Below are positions 33,906-43,061 of a stretch of DNA of 64,000 bases, piece after piece. The DNA is from an uncultured Erwinia sp. Lineage in GTDB: Bacteria; Pseudomonadota; Gammaproteobacteria; Enterobacterales; Enterobacteriaceae. The notes under the pieces were generated by a model that saw nothing but the letters and a program-made list of their open reading frames with translations, did not search any database and was not told where the DNA came from. How positions within the stretch are numbered: the stretch's first letter is position 1; each line of letters opens with the position of its first letter. Made by a program: the position numbers and the translations under genes. The stretch lies in NCBI GenBank assembly GCA_946221915.1, contig CAMIKG010000002.1, forward strand, positions 62,001 through 126,000, given 5' to 3'.

Positions 33906-34685
33906 ATGACTGATGTAACCGCTACCGCGCTGCGCGCGCTGAAACTGATGGATCTGACCACCCTGAATGATGACGACACCGATGCCAAAGTGATCGCGCT
34001 GTGTCATCAGGCGAAATCACCGGCTGGCAACACCGCCGCCATCTGCATTTACCCGCGTTTTATCCCGATTGCGCGCAAAACGCTGCGTGAGCAGGGCACA
34101 CCAGATATCCGTATCGCCACCGTCACCAACTTCCCGCATGGCAACGACGATATTGATATCGCGCTGGCGGAAACCCGCGCGGCGATCGCTTACGGCGCTG
34201 ATGAAGTGGATGTGGTATTCCCGTACCGCGCACTGATGGCCGGTAACAGCCAGGTGGGTTTTGAGCTGGTGAAAGCCTGCAAACAGGCTTGTGCTGAAGC
34301 CAGTGTGCTGCTGAAAGTGATTATCGAAACCGGCGAGCTGAAAGACGCTGCGCTGATCCGTCAGGCTTCTGAGATCGCGATTGATGCGGGTGCTGACTTT
34401 ATCAAAACCTCAACCGGTAAAGTGCCGGTTAATGCCACGCCGGAAGTGGCGCAAATCATGATGCAGGTGATTCGTGATAAAGGCGTTAAAGCTGAGGTGG
34501 GCTTCAAGCCAGCTGGCGGCGTGCGTACCGCAGAAGACGCGGCGATTTATCTGCAACTGGCAGACGACCTGCTGGGCAGCGACTGGGCGGATGCGCGCCA
34601 CTTCCGCTTTGGCGCTTCAAGCCTGCTTGCCAGCTTGCTGAATGCCACCGGCCACCAGACGGCGACCAGCCAGTCAGGCTACTAA
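33906..34685 (+). CDS. deoC: Deoxyribose-phosphate aldolase
   Basis: 259 residues, as in E. coli. The Schiff-base lysine is in FIKTSTGK and the second catalytic lysine in LLKVIIETGEL, with GADEVDVVFPY also conserved. It splits 2-deoxyribose 5-phosphate to glyceraldehyde 3-phosphate and acetaldehyde. CCGGAGAGTAGT precedes the ATG. It is the first gene of deoCABD, under CRP and DeoR control. Confidence 0.97.
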   Translation: MTDVTATALRALKLMDLTTLNDDDTDAKVIALCHQAKSPAGNTAAICIYPRFIPIARKTLREQGTPDIRIATVTNFPHGNDDIDIALAETRAAIAYGADEVDVVFPYRALMAGNSQVGFELVKACKQACAEASVLLKVIIETGELKDAALIRQASEIAIDAGADFIKTSTGKVPVNATPEVAQIMMQVIRDKGVKAEVGFKPAGGVRTAEDAAIYLQLADDLLGSDWADARHFRFGASSLLASLLNATGHQTATSQSGY

Positions 34686-34738
34686 TTTCCCCGGCGGCAG
34701 CATTGCCGCCCGTTCATCTCTGTAAACAGGGGGTTACC

Positions 34739-36061
34739 TTGTTTTTGCCGCAAGAAATTATCCGTAAAAAACGCGATGGCCTGGCGCTGAGCGATGAAGA
34801 AATTCGCTTTTTTATTAATGGCGTACGCGACAATACCGTATCCGAAGGGCAAATTGCCGCGCTGGCGATGACCATTTACTTCCACGATATGTCGCTGGCG
34901 GAACGCGTGGCGCTGACCATGGCGATGCGTGATTCTGGCACGGTACTGAACTGGCAATCCCTGCAGCTGAATGGGCCGGTGGTGGATAAACACTCTACCG
35001 GTGGCGTGGGCGATGTGACGTCGCTGATGCTCGGGCCGATGGTGGCCGCCTGTGGTGGTTACGTGCCGATGATCTCCGGCCGCGGCCTTGGTCATACCGG
35101 CGGCACGCTGGATAAACTGGAAGCGATCCCGGGCTTTGACATCTTCCCGCAGGACGATCGTTTCCGCAGCATTATCAAAGAGGTCGGCGTGGCGATCATC
35201 GGCCAGACCAGCTCGCTGGCGCCAGCCGATAAACGTTTCTACGCCACCCGCGATATCACCGCCACGGTGGATTCGATCCCGCTGATCACCGCGTCGATCC
35301 TGGCGAAAAAGCTGGCCGAAGGGCTGGATGCGCTGGTGATGGACGTCAAAGTGGGGTCCGGCGCCTTTATGCCGACTTTCGAACAGTCAGAGCTGCTGGC
35401 GCAGGCGATTGTCGGTGTCGCCAATGGCGCAGGCTGCAAAACTACCGCGCTGCTGACCGATATGAATCAGGTACTGGCCTCCAGTGCCGGTAACGCGCTG
35501 GAAGTGCGTGAAGCGGTGCAGTTCCTCACCGGCGCATACCGTAATCCGCGCCTGCTGGAAGTGACCATGGCGCTGTGCAGCGAGATGCTGATTTCCGCTT
35601 CACTGGCGAAAGACGATGCTGAGGCGCGCGCAAAACTGCAGGCGGTACTGGATAACGGCAAAGCGGCGGAAGTGTTTGCCCGTATGGTTGCCGCACAGAA
35701 CGGCCCGGCGGACTTTATTGAGCAGATGGATCGTTATCTGCCTGCGCCGATGCTGAGTAAAGCGGTGTATGCCGATCGCCCGGGCATCGTCAGCGCGATG
35801 GATACCCGTGCGCTGGGCATGGCGGTGGTGGCAATGGGCGGCGGCCGTCGTCGCGCCAGCGACAGCATTGATTACAGCGTCGGTCTGAGCGAGATGGTGC
35901 AGCTGGGCGACACGGTGGACGGTGAGCGTCCGCTGGCGATTATCCATGCCGCCAGCGAAGCCAGCTGGCAGGAAGCCGCCCAGTCGCTGAAGGCGGCGAT
36001 AGCGATAAGTGATGTCGCGCCAGAGAAAACACCGATTATCTATCGCAGAATTAGTGAATAA
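34739..36061 (+). CDS. deoA: Thymidine phosphorylase
   Basis: 440 residues from a TTG start at 34739, 5 nt after AGGGGG; E. coli deoA also uses TTG and is 440 long. KHSTGGVGDVTSLMLGPMVA is the family signature, and MISGRGLGHTGGTLDKLE follows. It converts thymidine and phosphate to thymine and 2-deoxyribose 1-phosphate. It is 53 bp after deoC in the same operon. Confidence 0.97.
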   Translation: MFLPQEIIRKKRDGLALSDEEIRFFINGVRDNTVSEGQIAALAMTIYFHDMSLAERVALTMAMRDSGTVLNWQSLQLNGPVVDKHSTGGVGDVTSLMLGPMVAACGGYVPMISGRGLGHTGGTLDKLEAIPGFDIFPQDDRFRSIIKEVGVAIIGQTSSLAPADKRFYATRDITATVDSIPLITASILAKKLAEGLDALVMDVKVGSGAFMPTFEQSELLAQAIVGVANGAGCKTTALLTDMNQVLASSAGNALEVREAVQFLTGAYRNPRLLEVTMALCSEMLISASLAKDDAEARAKLQAVLDNGKAAEVFARMVAAQNGPADFIEQMDRYLPAPMLSKAVYADRPGIVSAMDTRALGMAVVAMGGGRRRASDSIDYSVGLSEMVQLGDTVDGERPLAIIHAASEASWQEAAQSLKAAIAISDVAPEKTPIIYRRISE

Positions 36062-36123
36062 GCGGCATACTATTCTGATCGCTTTTTTTTAATCCTCATC
36101 GCGTGGATACGCAGGAGAGCAGG

Positions 36124-37347
36124 ATGAAACGTGCATTTATCATGGTGCTCGATTCCTTTGGAATCGGCGCCAGTAAAGACGCCGACAAGTTCGGTGATAA
36201 GGGCTCGGACACGCTCGGACACATTGCGGAAGCCTGCTTCAAAGGTGAAGCCGACATCAACCGTAAAGGGCCGCTGCATCTGCCAAACTTAACGGCGCTG
36301 GGACTGGGTAAAGCGGCGGAAGCCTCCACCGGTACCTTCCCGCCGGGCCTCGATAAAGACGCTGAAATTATTGGCGCTTACGCTTACGCCAGTGAGATTT
36401 CCTCCGGCAAAGACACGCCGTCTGGTCACTGGGAAATTGCTGGTGTGCCGGTGCTGTTTGACTGGGGTTACTTCTCTGATACGCAAAACAGCTTCCCGCA
36501 GGAACTGCTGGATAAGCTGGTAGAACGTGCGGGCCTGCCGGGCTATCTCGGCAACTGTCACTCTTCCGGCACCGTGGTGCTGGACGATCTCGGTGAAGAG
36601 CATATGAAAACCGGCAAGCCGATTTTCTACACCTCGGCGGACTCCGTGTTCCAGATTGCCTGCCATGAAGAGACCTTTGGCCTCGATCGGCTGTATGAGC
36701 TGTGCGAAATTGCCCGTGAAGAGCTGACCGACGGCGGCTATAACATTGGCCGAGTCATTGCGCGTCCGTTTGTTGGCGACAAAGCCGGTCACTTCCAGCG
36801 CACCGGCAACCGCCGCGACCTGGCGGTAGAACCGCCTGCGCCGACCGTGCTGAAAAAGCTGGTGGATGAGCAGGGCGGCGAAGTGATTTCGGTAGGTAAA
36901 ATCGCCGATATCTATGCTCACGTCGGTATTACCAAAAAGGTGAAAGCCAACGGTCTGGATGCGCTGTTTGACGCCACGGTGAAAGAGATGGCTTCTGCGC
37001 CTGATAACTCGATTGTGTTTACCAACTTCGTCGATTTCGACGCGGTGTGGGGACATCGCCGCGATATCGCTGGCTACGCCGGTGGGCTGGAGCTGTTTGA
37101 CCGTCGCCTGCCGGAGCTGATGGCGCTGGTGAAAGAGGATGACATTCTGATCCTCACCGCAGACCATGGCTGCGACCCAAGCTGGCACGGCACCGATCAT
37201 ACCCGCGAACATATTCCGGTGCTGATTTACGGTCCGAAAGTGAAACCTGGCTATCTGGGCTATCGCGATACCTTTGCCGATATCGGCCAGACGGTAGCGA
37301 AATACTTTGGCCTTTCCGATATGGAATATGGCAAAAATATGCTGTGA
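36124..37347 (+). CDS. deoB: Phosphopentomutase
   Basis: 407 residues, identical in length to E. coli DeoB. Manganese ligands are visible in VLDSFGIGAS at the N-terminus and ILTADHGCDPSWHGTDHTRE near residue 340; the phospho-acceptor threonine is in SSGKDTPSGHWE. It interconverts (deoxy)ribose 1- and 5-phosphates, feeding DeoC. GGAGAGCAGG precedes the chosen ATG. Confidence 0.97.
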   Translation: MKRAFIMVLDSFGIGASKDADKFGDKGSDTLGHIAEACFKGEADINRKGPLHLPNLTALGLGKAAEASTGTFPPGLDKDAEIIGAYAYASEISSGKDTPSGHWEIAGVPVLFDWGYFSDTQNSFPQELLDKLVERAGLPGYLGNCHSSGTVVLDDLGEEHMKTGKPIFYTSADSVFQIACHEETFGLDRLYELCEIAREELTDGGYNIGRVIARPFVGDKAGHFQRTGNRRDLAVEPPAPTVLKKLVDEQGGEVISVGKIADIYAHVGITKKVKANGLDALFDATVKEMASAPDNSIVFTNFVDFDAVWGHRRDIAGYAGGLELFDRRLPELMALVKEDDILILTADHGCDPSWHGTDHTREHIPVLIYGPKVKPGYLGYRDTFADIGQTVAKYFGLSDMEYGKNML

Positions 37348-37388
37348 TAACAGCAAGACAGACGACTGAATTGAATAAGGATAAAAAG

Positions 37389-38102
37389 ATGGCAACGCCT
37401 CATATTAACGCTGAGATGGGTGATTTCGCTGACGTGGTGCTGATGCCGGGCGATCCGCTGCGTGCGAAACACATTGCGGAAACCTTCCTGGAAAATGCCG
37501 TTGAAGTGAACAACGTGCGTGGCATGCTGGGTTACACCGGTACTTACAAAGGCCGTAAGATTTCCGTGATGGGCCACGGTATGGGGATTCCATCCTGCTC
37601 CATCTACACCAAAGAGCTGATCACTGAGTTTGGTGTGAAGAAAATCATCCGTGTCGGTTCCTGTGGCGCGGTGCGTGCGGACGTGAAACTGCGTGATATC
37701 GTGATTGGTATGGGCGCCTGCACCGACTCCAAAGTCAACCGCATGCGTTTCAAAGACCACGACTTCGCCGCGATTGCCGATTTCGATATGGTGCGTAACG
37801 CGGTAGATGCAGCGAAAACCCTGGGCGTTGATGCGCGTGTTGGCAACATCTTCTCTGCGGACCTGTTCTATACGCCAGACCCGCAGATGTTTGATGTGAT
37901 GGAAAAGTACGGCATCCTGGGCGTGGAAATGGAAGCGGCTGGCATCTACGGTGTGGCGGCGGAATTTGGCGCTAAAGCACTGACCATTTGCACCGTGTCG
38001 GATCATATCCGTACCCACGAGCAGACCACTGCCGCAGAGCGTCAGACGACCTTTAACGATATGATTAAGATCGCGCTGGAATCTGTGCTGTTAGGCGACT
38101 AA
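37389..38102 (+). CDS. deoD: Purine nucleoside phosphorylase, DeoD type
   Basis: 237 residues of the hexameric high-molecular-mass PNP family: TPHINAEMGDFADVVLMPGDP with the phosphate-binding Gly, RVGSCGAV, EMEAAGIYGVA and SDHIRTHEQTT with the catalytic Asp. It cleaves purine (deoxy)nucleosides with phosphate. It is the last gene of deoCABD, 41 bp after deoB. Confidence 0.97.
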   Translation: MATPHINAEMGDFADVVLMPGDPLRAKHIAETFLENAVEVNNVRGMLGYTGTYKGRKISVMGHGMGIPSCSIYTKELITEFGVKKIIRVGSCGAVRADVKLRDIVIGMGACTDSKVNRMRFKDHDFAAIADFDMVRNAVDAAKTLGVDARVGNIFSADLFYTPDPQMFDVMEKYGILGVEMEAAGIYGVAAEFGAKALTICTVSDHIRTHEQTTAAERQTTFNDMIKIALESVLLGD

Positions 38103-38112
38103 GCCTGACCAA

Positions 38113-38147
38113 CATCGCGGGAGCTGGAGTCAAAGGCTCCTGCGATG
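38113..38147 (+). terminator. Hairpin after deoD
   Basis: CATCGCGGGAGC pairs with GCTCCTGCGATG with one mismatch over 12 bp and an 11-nt loop, starting 10 bp after the deoD stop. No T-run follows; it may end the operon or protect the 3' end. The rest of the gap to 38306 shows no gene; lplA, found here in E. coli, is absent. Confidence 0.5.
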
Positions 38148-38306
38148 ACAACGCTGATCGTCCCCACAGTATCTATTCATTCTCCAATGCTGTCTGGTGT
38201 CACAAGCCTTGCTATCACAGGCTTTGGTCAGAGAAGTATCTCATCACAAATCTATTCATCGGTCGGGATCTGCGCAGGTTTTCTCACGCCCCAGTACAAG
38301 ATCGGC

Positions 38307-39017
38307 TTAGCTTTTCCCGGAACTTTTATCGCTGTTGAGTTCGGATACCGTTTCACCGTCAGGCTGATGCTCTGCCTCCTCGCTGTCGCGCTCATTATCC
38401 TCTTTCACCGGCTTACTGGCGGTTAACAGGAACGGTGACTGCTGCCAGCGGGTACGGCGGTCGCGCAGCAGGGTGCGGGTGAGGATAATGCCAATCGCCA
38501 GCGCCAGCAGCATCATCAGCCGCAGAATGTTGGTGGTGTTATCCACCTGTTTGGCTTCGGTCACCAGCACATGGGTGTCGAGCGTCACGCGCAAAAAGCC
38601 CATCGGGCTGCCATTACTCTCCAGCGGCTGCACGATTTGATGGTTGAAGTAGCTGCCTGCGCGTTTACCGTCCAGCGCCAGCCGGTCGCGCAGATTAATA
38701 TTTTCACCGCTGCGCGCCAGCAGGGTGCCGTCATCGTTATACACGGACGCATCAAGAATACGGCTGTGATCGGTCATCTGGTCGAGGATTGCCTGGATCT
38801 GCTGACGATTGTCGTCGCCGTTCTCCATAAGCGGCGTCAGGCTGAACGCCACCTGGCGCGTCAGGGTGCGCGCCAGCTCTTCCACCTGCTCAGAACGCGC
38901 CATCTGATGGCCGAGACTGAACCACGACGCGCCCTGCATCAGGACCACCAGTAAGGCCAGACAGATCAGGACAATCGCGGTACGGTGCAGACGAAATTTC
39001 AGTTTGGCTTTAGCCAT
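38307..39017 (-). CDS. ytjB: Inner-membrane protein YtjB (Smp)
   Basis: 236 residues with an N-terminal helix (TAIVLICLALLVVLMQGASWF) and a second near residue 175 (LRLMMLLALAIGIILTRTLL) enclosing a periplasmic domain with ILDASVYNDDGTLLARSG. A charged cytoplasmic tail follows. This matches the Smp/YtjB family found next to serB; function is unknown. It is divergent from serB with a 152-bp gap. Confidence 0.92.
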   Translation of the reverse strand: MAKAKLKFRLHRTAIVLICLALLVVLMQGASWFSLGHQMARSEQVEELARTLTRQVAFSLTPLMENGDDNRQQIQAILDQMTDHSRILDASVYNDDGTLLARSGENINLRDRLALDGKRAGSYFNHQIVQPLESNGSPMGFLRVTLDTHVLVTEAKQVDNTTNILRLMMLLALAIGIILTRTLLRDRRTRWQQSPFLLTASKPVKEDNERDSEEAEHQPDGETVSELNSDKSSGKS

Positions 39018-39169
39018 CTCGGACCTTTCACATTAATGAACAGCTGCGTCGCTGTTTTCGACACTTTATGTTGCCAGAAGCGCAGCATACAAGGTAGCCT
39101 CTTGCGTGGTTTTGTTAGGTTGTGTCGAGTGATTTTCCACAGCCTTGAATGTCCCCTACAGGAGCTGTA

Positions 39170-40147
39170 ATGCCAAATCGTCTGACCTGGTGCGACCTGC
39201 CTGCCGATGTCTCTCTCTGGCCTGGGTTACCTCTTTCTCTGAGCGGCGACGAAGTGATGCCGCTGGACTATCGTGCCGGACGTTCCGGCTGGCTGCTATA
39301 CGGGCGTGAGCTCGATAAAGACCGTCTGACCGAATATCAGCATCAGCTGGGCGCAGCGATGGTGATTGTCAGCGCCTGGTCGGTGGACGATTACCACGTC
39401 GTCCGTCTGGCGGGCTCGCTGACGCCACGGGCGGCAAAACTGGCGCACAATGCCGGGCTGGACGTCGCGCCGCTGGGCAAAATCCCGCATCTGAAAACGC
39501 CAGGCCTGCTGGTGATGGATATGGACTCCACGGCGATCCAGATCGAGTGTATCGATGAGATCGCCAAACTGGCCGGCAGCGGCGAGCTGGTAGCCGAAGT
39601 CACCGAACGCGCGATGCGTGGTGAACTCGATTTCGCCGCCAGCCTGCGCCAGCGCGTGGCGACGCTGAAAGGTGCCGATGCCAATATTCTGCAACAGGTG
39701 CGCGATGAAATGCCATTAATGCCAGGCTTAACCCAGCTGGTGCAGAAACTGCAGGCGCTGGGCTGGCATATCGCCATCGCATCCGGCGGCTTTACCTGGT
39801 TTGCCGAGTATCTGCGCGATAAGCTGCATTTGTCCGCCATTGCGGCTAATGAGCTGGAAATCCGCGATGGTAAACTGACCGGTGAAGTGCTGGGGCAGAT
39901 TGTCGATGCACAGTTTAAGGCGCAGACCCTGCGTAAGCTGGCGGAGAAGTATGAGATTGCCGAAGGGCAAACCGTGGCGATTGGCGATGGCGCTAACGAC
40001 CTGCCGATGATCGCCGCCGCTTCGCTGGGCATTGCTTATCATGCCAAACCGAAAGTAAATGAAAAAACCGAAGTGACCATCCGCCATGCGGATCTGATGG
40101 GCGTGTTCTGCATTCTCAGCGGCAGCCTGGTTCACGAAGAGCGTTAA
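39170..40147 (+). CDS. serB: Phosphoserine phosphatase
   Basis: 325 residues. An N-terminal regulatory domain is followed by the HAD phosphatase with nucleophile DMDSTAIQIEC at about residue 120, ASGGFTWF and GDGANDLPMI. It removes phosphate from L-phosphoserine, the last step of serine synthesis. GGAGCTGTA lies before the ATG. radA starts 14 bp after its stop. Confidence 0.97.
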   Translation: MPNRLTWCDLPADVSLWPGLPLSLSGDEVMPLDYRAGRSGWLLYGRELDKDRLTEYQHQLGAAMVIVSAWSVDDYHVVRLAGSLTPRAAKLAHNAGLDVAPLGKIPHLKTPGLLVMDMDSTAIQIECIDEIAKLAGSGELVAEVTERAMRGELDFAASLRQRVATLKGADANILQQVRDEMPLMPGLTQLVQKLQALGWHIAIASGGFTWFAEYLRDKLHLSAIAANELEIRDGKLTGEVLGQIVDAQFKAQTLRKLAEKYEIAEGQTVAIGDGANDLPMIAAASLGIAYHAKPKVNEKTEVTIRHADLMGVFCILSGSLVHEER

Positions 40148-40161
40148 TCCGAGGAGATAAT

Positions 40162-41544
40162 TTGGCAAAAGCGGTAAAACGCGCCTTCGTATGCAACGAG
40201 TGTGGCGCAGACTATCCGCGCTGGCAGGGGCAATGCAGCGCCTGCCACGCCTGGAACACCATCAGCGAAGTGCGGCTTGCCGCTTCACCTGCCGCTGCCC
40301 GCAATGAGCGCCTCTCCGGCTATGCCGGGGCGGCGGGAACCAGCCGGGTACAAAAACTTTCCGAAATCAGCCTTGAAGCCCTGCCGCGTTTCACCACCGG
40401 TTTTAAAGAGTTTGACCGCGTGCTCGGCGGCGGCGTCGTACCCGGCAGCGCCATTCTGATTGGCGGTAACCCCGGCGCAGGGAAAAGCACCCTGCTGCTG
40501 CAGACGCTGTGCAAACTTTCCGAAGGGATGAAAACCCTGTATGTCACCGGTGAGGAGTCGCTGCAGCAGGTGGCGATGCGTGCTCACCGCCTGGGGCTGC
40601 CGACCGAAAACCTGAATATGCTGTCGGAAACCAGCATCGAGCAGATCTGCCTGATCGCCGAGCAGGAGCAGCCGAAGCTGATGGTGATCGACTCGATTCA
40701 GGTGATGCATATGGCCGATATCCAGTCATCGCCTGGCAGCGTGGCGCAGGTGCGTGAAACCGCGGCTTATCTGACGCGCTTTGCCAAGACGCGTGGCGTG
40801 GCGATTGTGATGGTCGGCCATGTCACCAAAGATGGTTCGCTGGCAGGGCCGAAAGTGCTCGAACACTGTATCGACTGCTCGGTATTGCTGGATGGCGATG
40901 CCGACTCGCGTTATCGCACCCTGCGCAGCCATAAAAACCGCTTTGGCGCGGTGAACGAGCTGGGCGTGTTCGCCATGACGGAGCAGGGGCTACGCGAGGT
41001 GAGTAACCCTTCGGCAATCTTCCTGTCACGCGGCGATGAGATTACTTCCGGCAGCTCAGTGATGGTGCTGTGGGAAGGGACGCGGCCGCTGCTGGTGGAG
41101 ATTCAGGCGCTGGTCGACCATTCGATGATGGGCAATCCGCGTCGTGTCGCGGTGGGGCTGGAGCAGAACCGTCTGGCGATCCTGTTAGCCGTTCTGCACC
41201 GCCACGGCGGGCTGCAGATGGCCGATCAGGATGTGTTTGTGAATGTGGTCGGTGGCGTGAAGGTGACGGAGACCAGTGCTGACCTCGCGCTGTTGCTGTC
41301 GATGGTCTCCAGTCTGCGCGACCGTCCGCTGCCGCAGGATTTGGTGGTATTTGGCGAAGTGGGGCTGGCGGGAGAGATTCGTCCGGTACCGAGCGGCCAG
41401 GAACGTATCTCCGAAGCGGCTAAGCACGGCTTCCGCCGGGCGATTGTTCCGGCGGCTAACGTGCCGAAAAAAATGCCGGAAAATATGCAGGTATTTGGCG
41501 TCAAAAAGCTGGCTGATGCGCTGGCGATTCTGGATGATTTTTAA
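40162..41544 (+). CDS. radA: DNA repair protein RadA
   Basis: 460 residues, as in E. coli, from a TTG start 5 nt after GAGGAGA. The zinc finger CNECGADYPRWQGQCSAC, Walker A GGNPGAGKST, the RadA-specific KNRFGAVNELGVF and a C-terminal Lon-like domain are all present. RadA drives branch migration in RecA-mediated recombination. It lies between serB and nadR. Confidence 0.97.
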   Translation: MAKAVKRAFVCNECGADYPRWQGQCSACHAWNTISEVRLAASPAAARNERLSGYAGAAGTSRVQKLSEISLEALPRFTTGFKEFDRVLGGGVVPGSAILIGGNPGAGKSTLLLQTLCKLSEGMKTLYVTGEESLQQVAMRAHRLGLPTENLNMLSETSIEQICLIAEQEQPKLMVIDSIQVMHMADIQSSPGSVAQVRETAAYLTRFAKTRGVAIVMVGHVTKDGSLAGPKVLEHCIDCSVLLDGDADSRYRTLRSHKNRFGAVNELGVFAMTEQGLREVSNPSAIFLSRGDEITSGSSVMVLWEGTRPLLVEIQALVDHSMMGNPRRVAVGLEQNRLAILLAVLHRHGGLQMADQDVFVNVVGGVKVTETSADLALLLSMVSSLRDRPLPQDLVVFGEVGLAGEIRPVPSGQERISEAAKHGFRRAIVPAANVPKKMPENMQVFGVKKLADALAILDDF

Positions 41545-41568
41545 TTTTCCCACCGCAGGAGGCAGTGC

Positions 41569-42798
41569 ATGTCGTCATATGAGTATCTGAAAACGGCGAT
41601 TCGCCAGCAGGGCCATACCCTGCAACAGGTGGCGGACGCCAGCGGCATGACCAAGGGTTATCTCAGCCAGTTGCTGAACGCCAAAATCAAAAGCCCAAGC
41701 GCGCAGAAACTGGAAGCATTGCATCGCTTTTTAGCGCTGGAGTTTCCGCGCCGCGAGAAAACGGTGGGGGTGGTGTTTGGTAAATTCTACCCGCTGCATA
41801 CCGGCCATATCTATCTGATCCAGCGCGCCTGTAGCCAGGTGGATGAGCTGCATATCATTATGGGCTACGACGAACCTCGTGACCGCATGCTGTTTGAAAA
41901 CAGCGCCATGTCGCAGCAGCCGACCGTCGGCGATCGTCTGCGCTGGCTGCTGCAAACCTTTAAGTATCAGAAAAACATCCGTATTCATTCCTTTAATGAA
42001 GAGGGCATGGAGCCGTATCCGCACGGCTGGGATGTCTGGAGTAAAGGTATTACTGACTTTATGACGCAGAAGGGCATTGTGCCAAACCGCGTCTATACCA
42101 GTGAAGAGCAGGATGCAGAGCAATATTCGGCGCATCTGGGCATTGAGACCGTGCTGCTGGACCCGCAGCGATCGTTTATGAATATCAGTGGCGAGCAGAT
42201 CCGCCAGGATCCGTTCCGCTACTGGGACTATATTCCGACGGAAGTGAAGCCGTTCTTTGTGCGCACGGTAGCGATCCTCGGGGGTGAGTCCAGTGGCAAA
42301 TCAACGCTGGTGAACAAGCTGGCGAATATTTTTAATACCACCAGCGCCTGGGAGTTTGGCCGGGATTATGTTTTCTCGCATCTGGGCGGCGATGAGATTG
42401 CGTTGCAATATTCGGATTACGACAAGATCGCACTGGGTCAGGCGCAGTATATTGATTTCGCGGTGAAGTACGCCAATAAAGTGGCCTTTATCGATACCGA
42501 CTTTGTCACCACTCAGGCGTTTTGTATGAAGTATGAAGGGCGTGAACATCCCTTTGTGCAGGCACTGATTGATGAGTACCGCTTCGATTTGGTGATCCTG
42601 CTGGAGAACAATGTGCCGTGGGTGGCGGATGGTTTACGCAGTCTGGGTAGTTCGGTGGATCGCCGTGAGTTTCAGGGATTGCTGGTCCAGCTGTTACGGG
42701 AAAACGAGATCCCGTGGGTGCATGTGAAAGAGGACGATTACGACAACCGTTTTCTGCGCTGCGTGGAGCTGGTCAGGGAGATGTTGGGGGATCGCTAA
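41569..42798 (+). CDS. nadR: NAD regulator: repressor, NMN adenylyltransferase and ribosylnicotinamide kinase
   Basis: 409 residues with three parts: an N-terminal helix-turn-helix (QQVADASGMTKGYLSQLLN), an NMN adenylyltransferase domain with GKFYPLHTGHIYLI, and a kinase domain with Walker A GGESSGKST near residue 240. It represses NAD synthesis genes and salvages ribosylnicotinamide. GGAGG lies 7 nt before the ATG. A block of hairpin repeats follows its stop. Confidence 0.97.
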   Translation: MSSYEYLKTAIRQQGHTLQQVADASGMTKGYLSQLLNAKIKSPSAQKLEALHRFLALEFPRREKTVGVVFGKFYPLHTGHIYLIQRACSQVDELHIIMGYDEPRDRMLFENSAMSQQPTVGDRLRWLLQTFKYQKNIRIHSFNEEGMEPYPHGWDVWSKGITDFMTQKGIVPNRVYTSEEQDAEQYSAHLGIETVLLDPQRSFMNISGEQIRQDPFRYWDYIPTEVKPFFVRTVAILGGESSGKSTLVNKLANIFNTTSAWEFGRDYVFSHLGGDEIALQYSDYDKIALGQAQYIDFAVKYANKVAFIDTDFVTTQAFCMKYEGREHPFVQALIDEYRFDLVILLENNVPWVADGLRSLGSSVDRREFQGLLVQLLRENEIPWVHVKEDDYDNRFLRCVELVREMLGDR

Positions 42799-42863
42799 AC
42801 CGCTCCCCTATTGCATGGGGATGGCTGAACCGTTTTCCTGATTTCAGAGGGAGCGCTAAACCG

Positions 42864-43030
42864 CCCCCTCCCCCATAAAATGGGGGAGGGCTGGGGAGGG
42901 GGAGCAAACGATAGCCGATCGGAGATGGCATCTCCCCCATCCTAACCTTCCCCCGCAAGGCGGGGGAAGGGACTGTTCTGAGATGGCATCTCCCCATCCT
43001 GACCTTCCCCCGCAGGGCGGGGGAAGGGAC
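42864..43030 (-). repeat. Palindromic repeat family A, inverted copy plus a tandem partial copy
   Basis: Three GC-rich hairpins lie at 42866-42890 (CCCTCCCCCA/TGGGGGAGGG), 42946-42970 and 43003-43027 (both CCTTCCCCCGC/GCGGGGGAAGG). Positions 42864-42973 match the reverse complement of the 114-bp elements at 49167 and 57034. The right part, from GAGATGGCATCT on, is repeated in tandem with a period of about 58 bp (42922 and 42980). The region lies between nadR and a convergent oxidoreductase gene. 42882-42904 contains four G-runs separated by 1-2 bases. Confidence 0.8.
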
Positions 43031-43061
43031 AGTCCGGCGATAATATCTCCCCCATTCCGAC

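Noticed and set aside
36289..37395. 368-codon open frame antisense to deoB
   Set aside because: Shadow of a well-conserved gene, no family similarity and no start signals.
38145..38426. 93-codon ORF between deoD and ytjB
   Set aside because: Its 3' part is antisense to ytjB, it starts within the deoD hairpin, and no family resemblance or ribosome site is seen.
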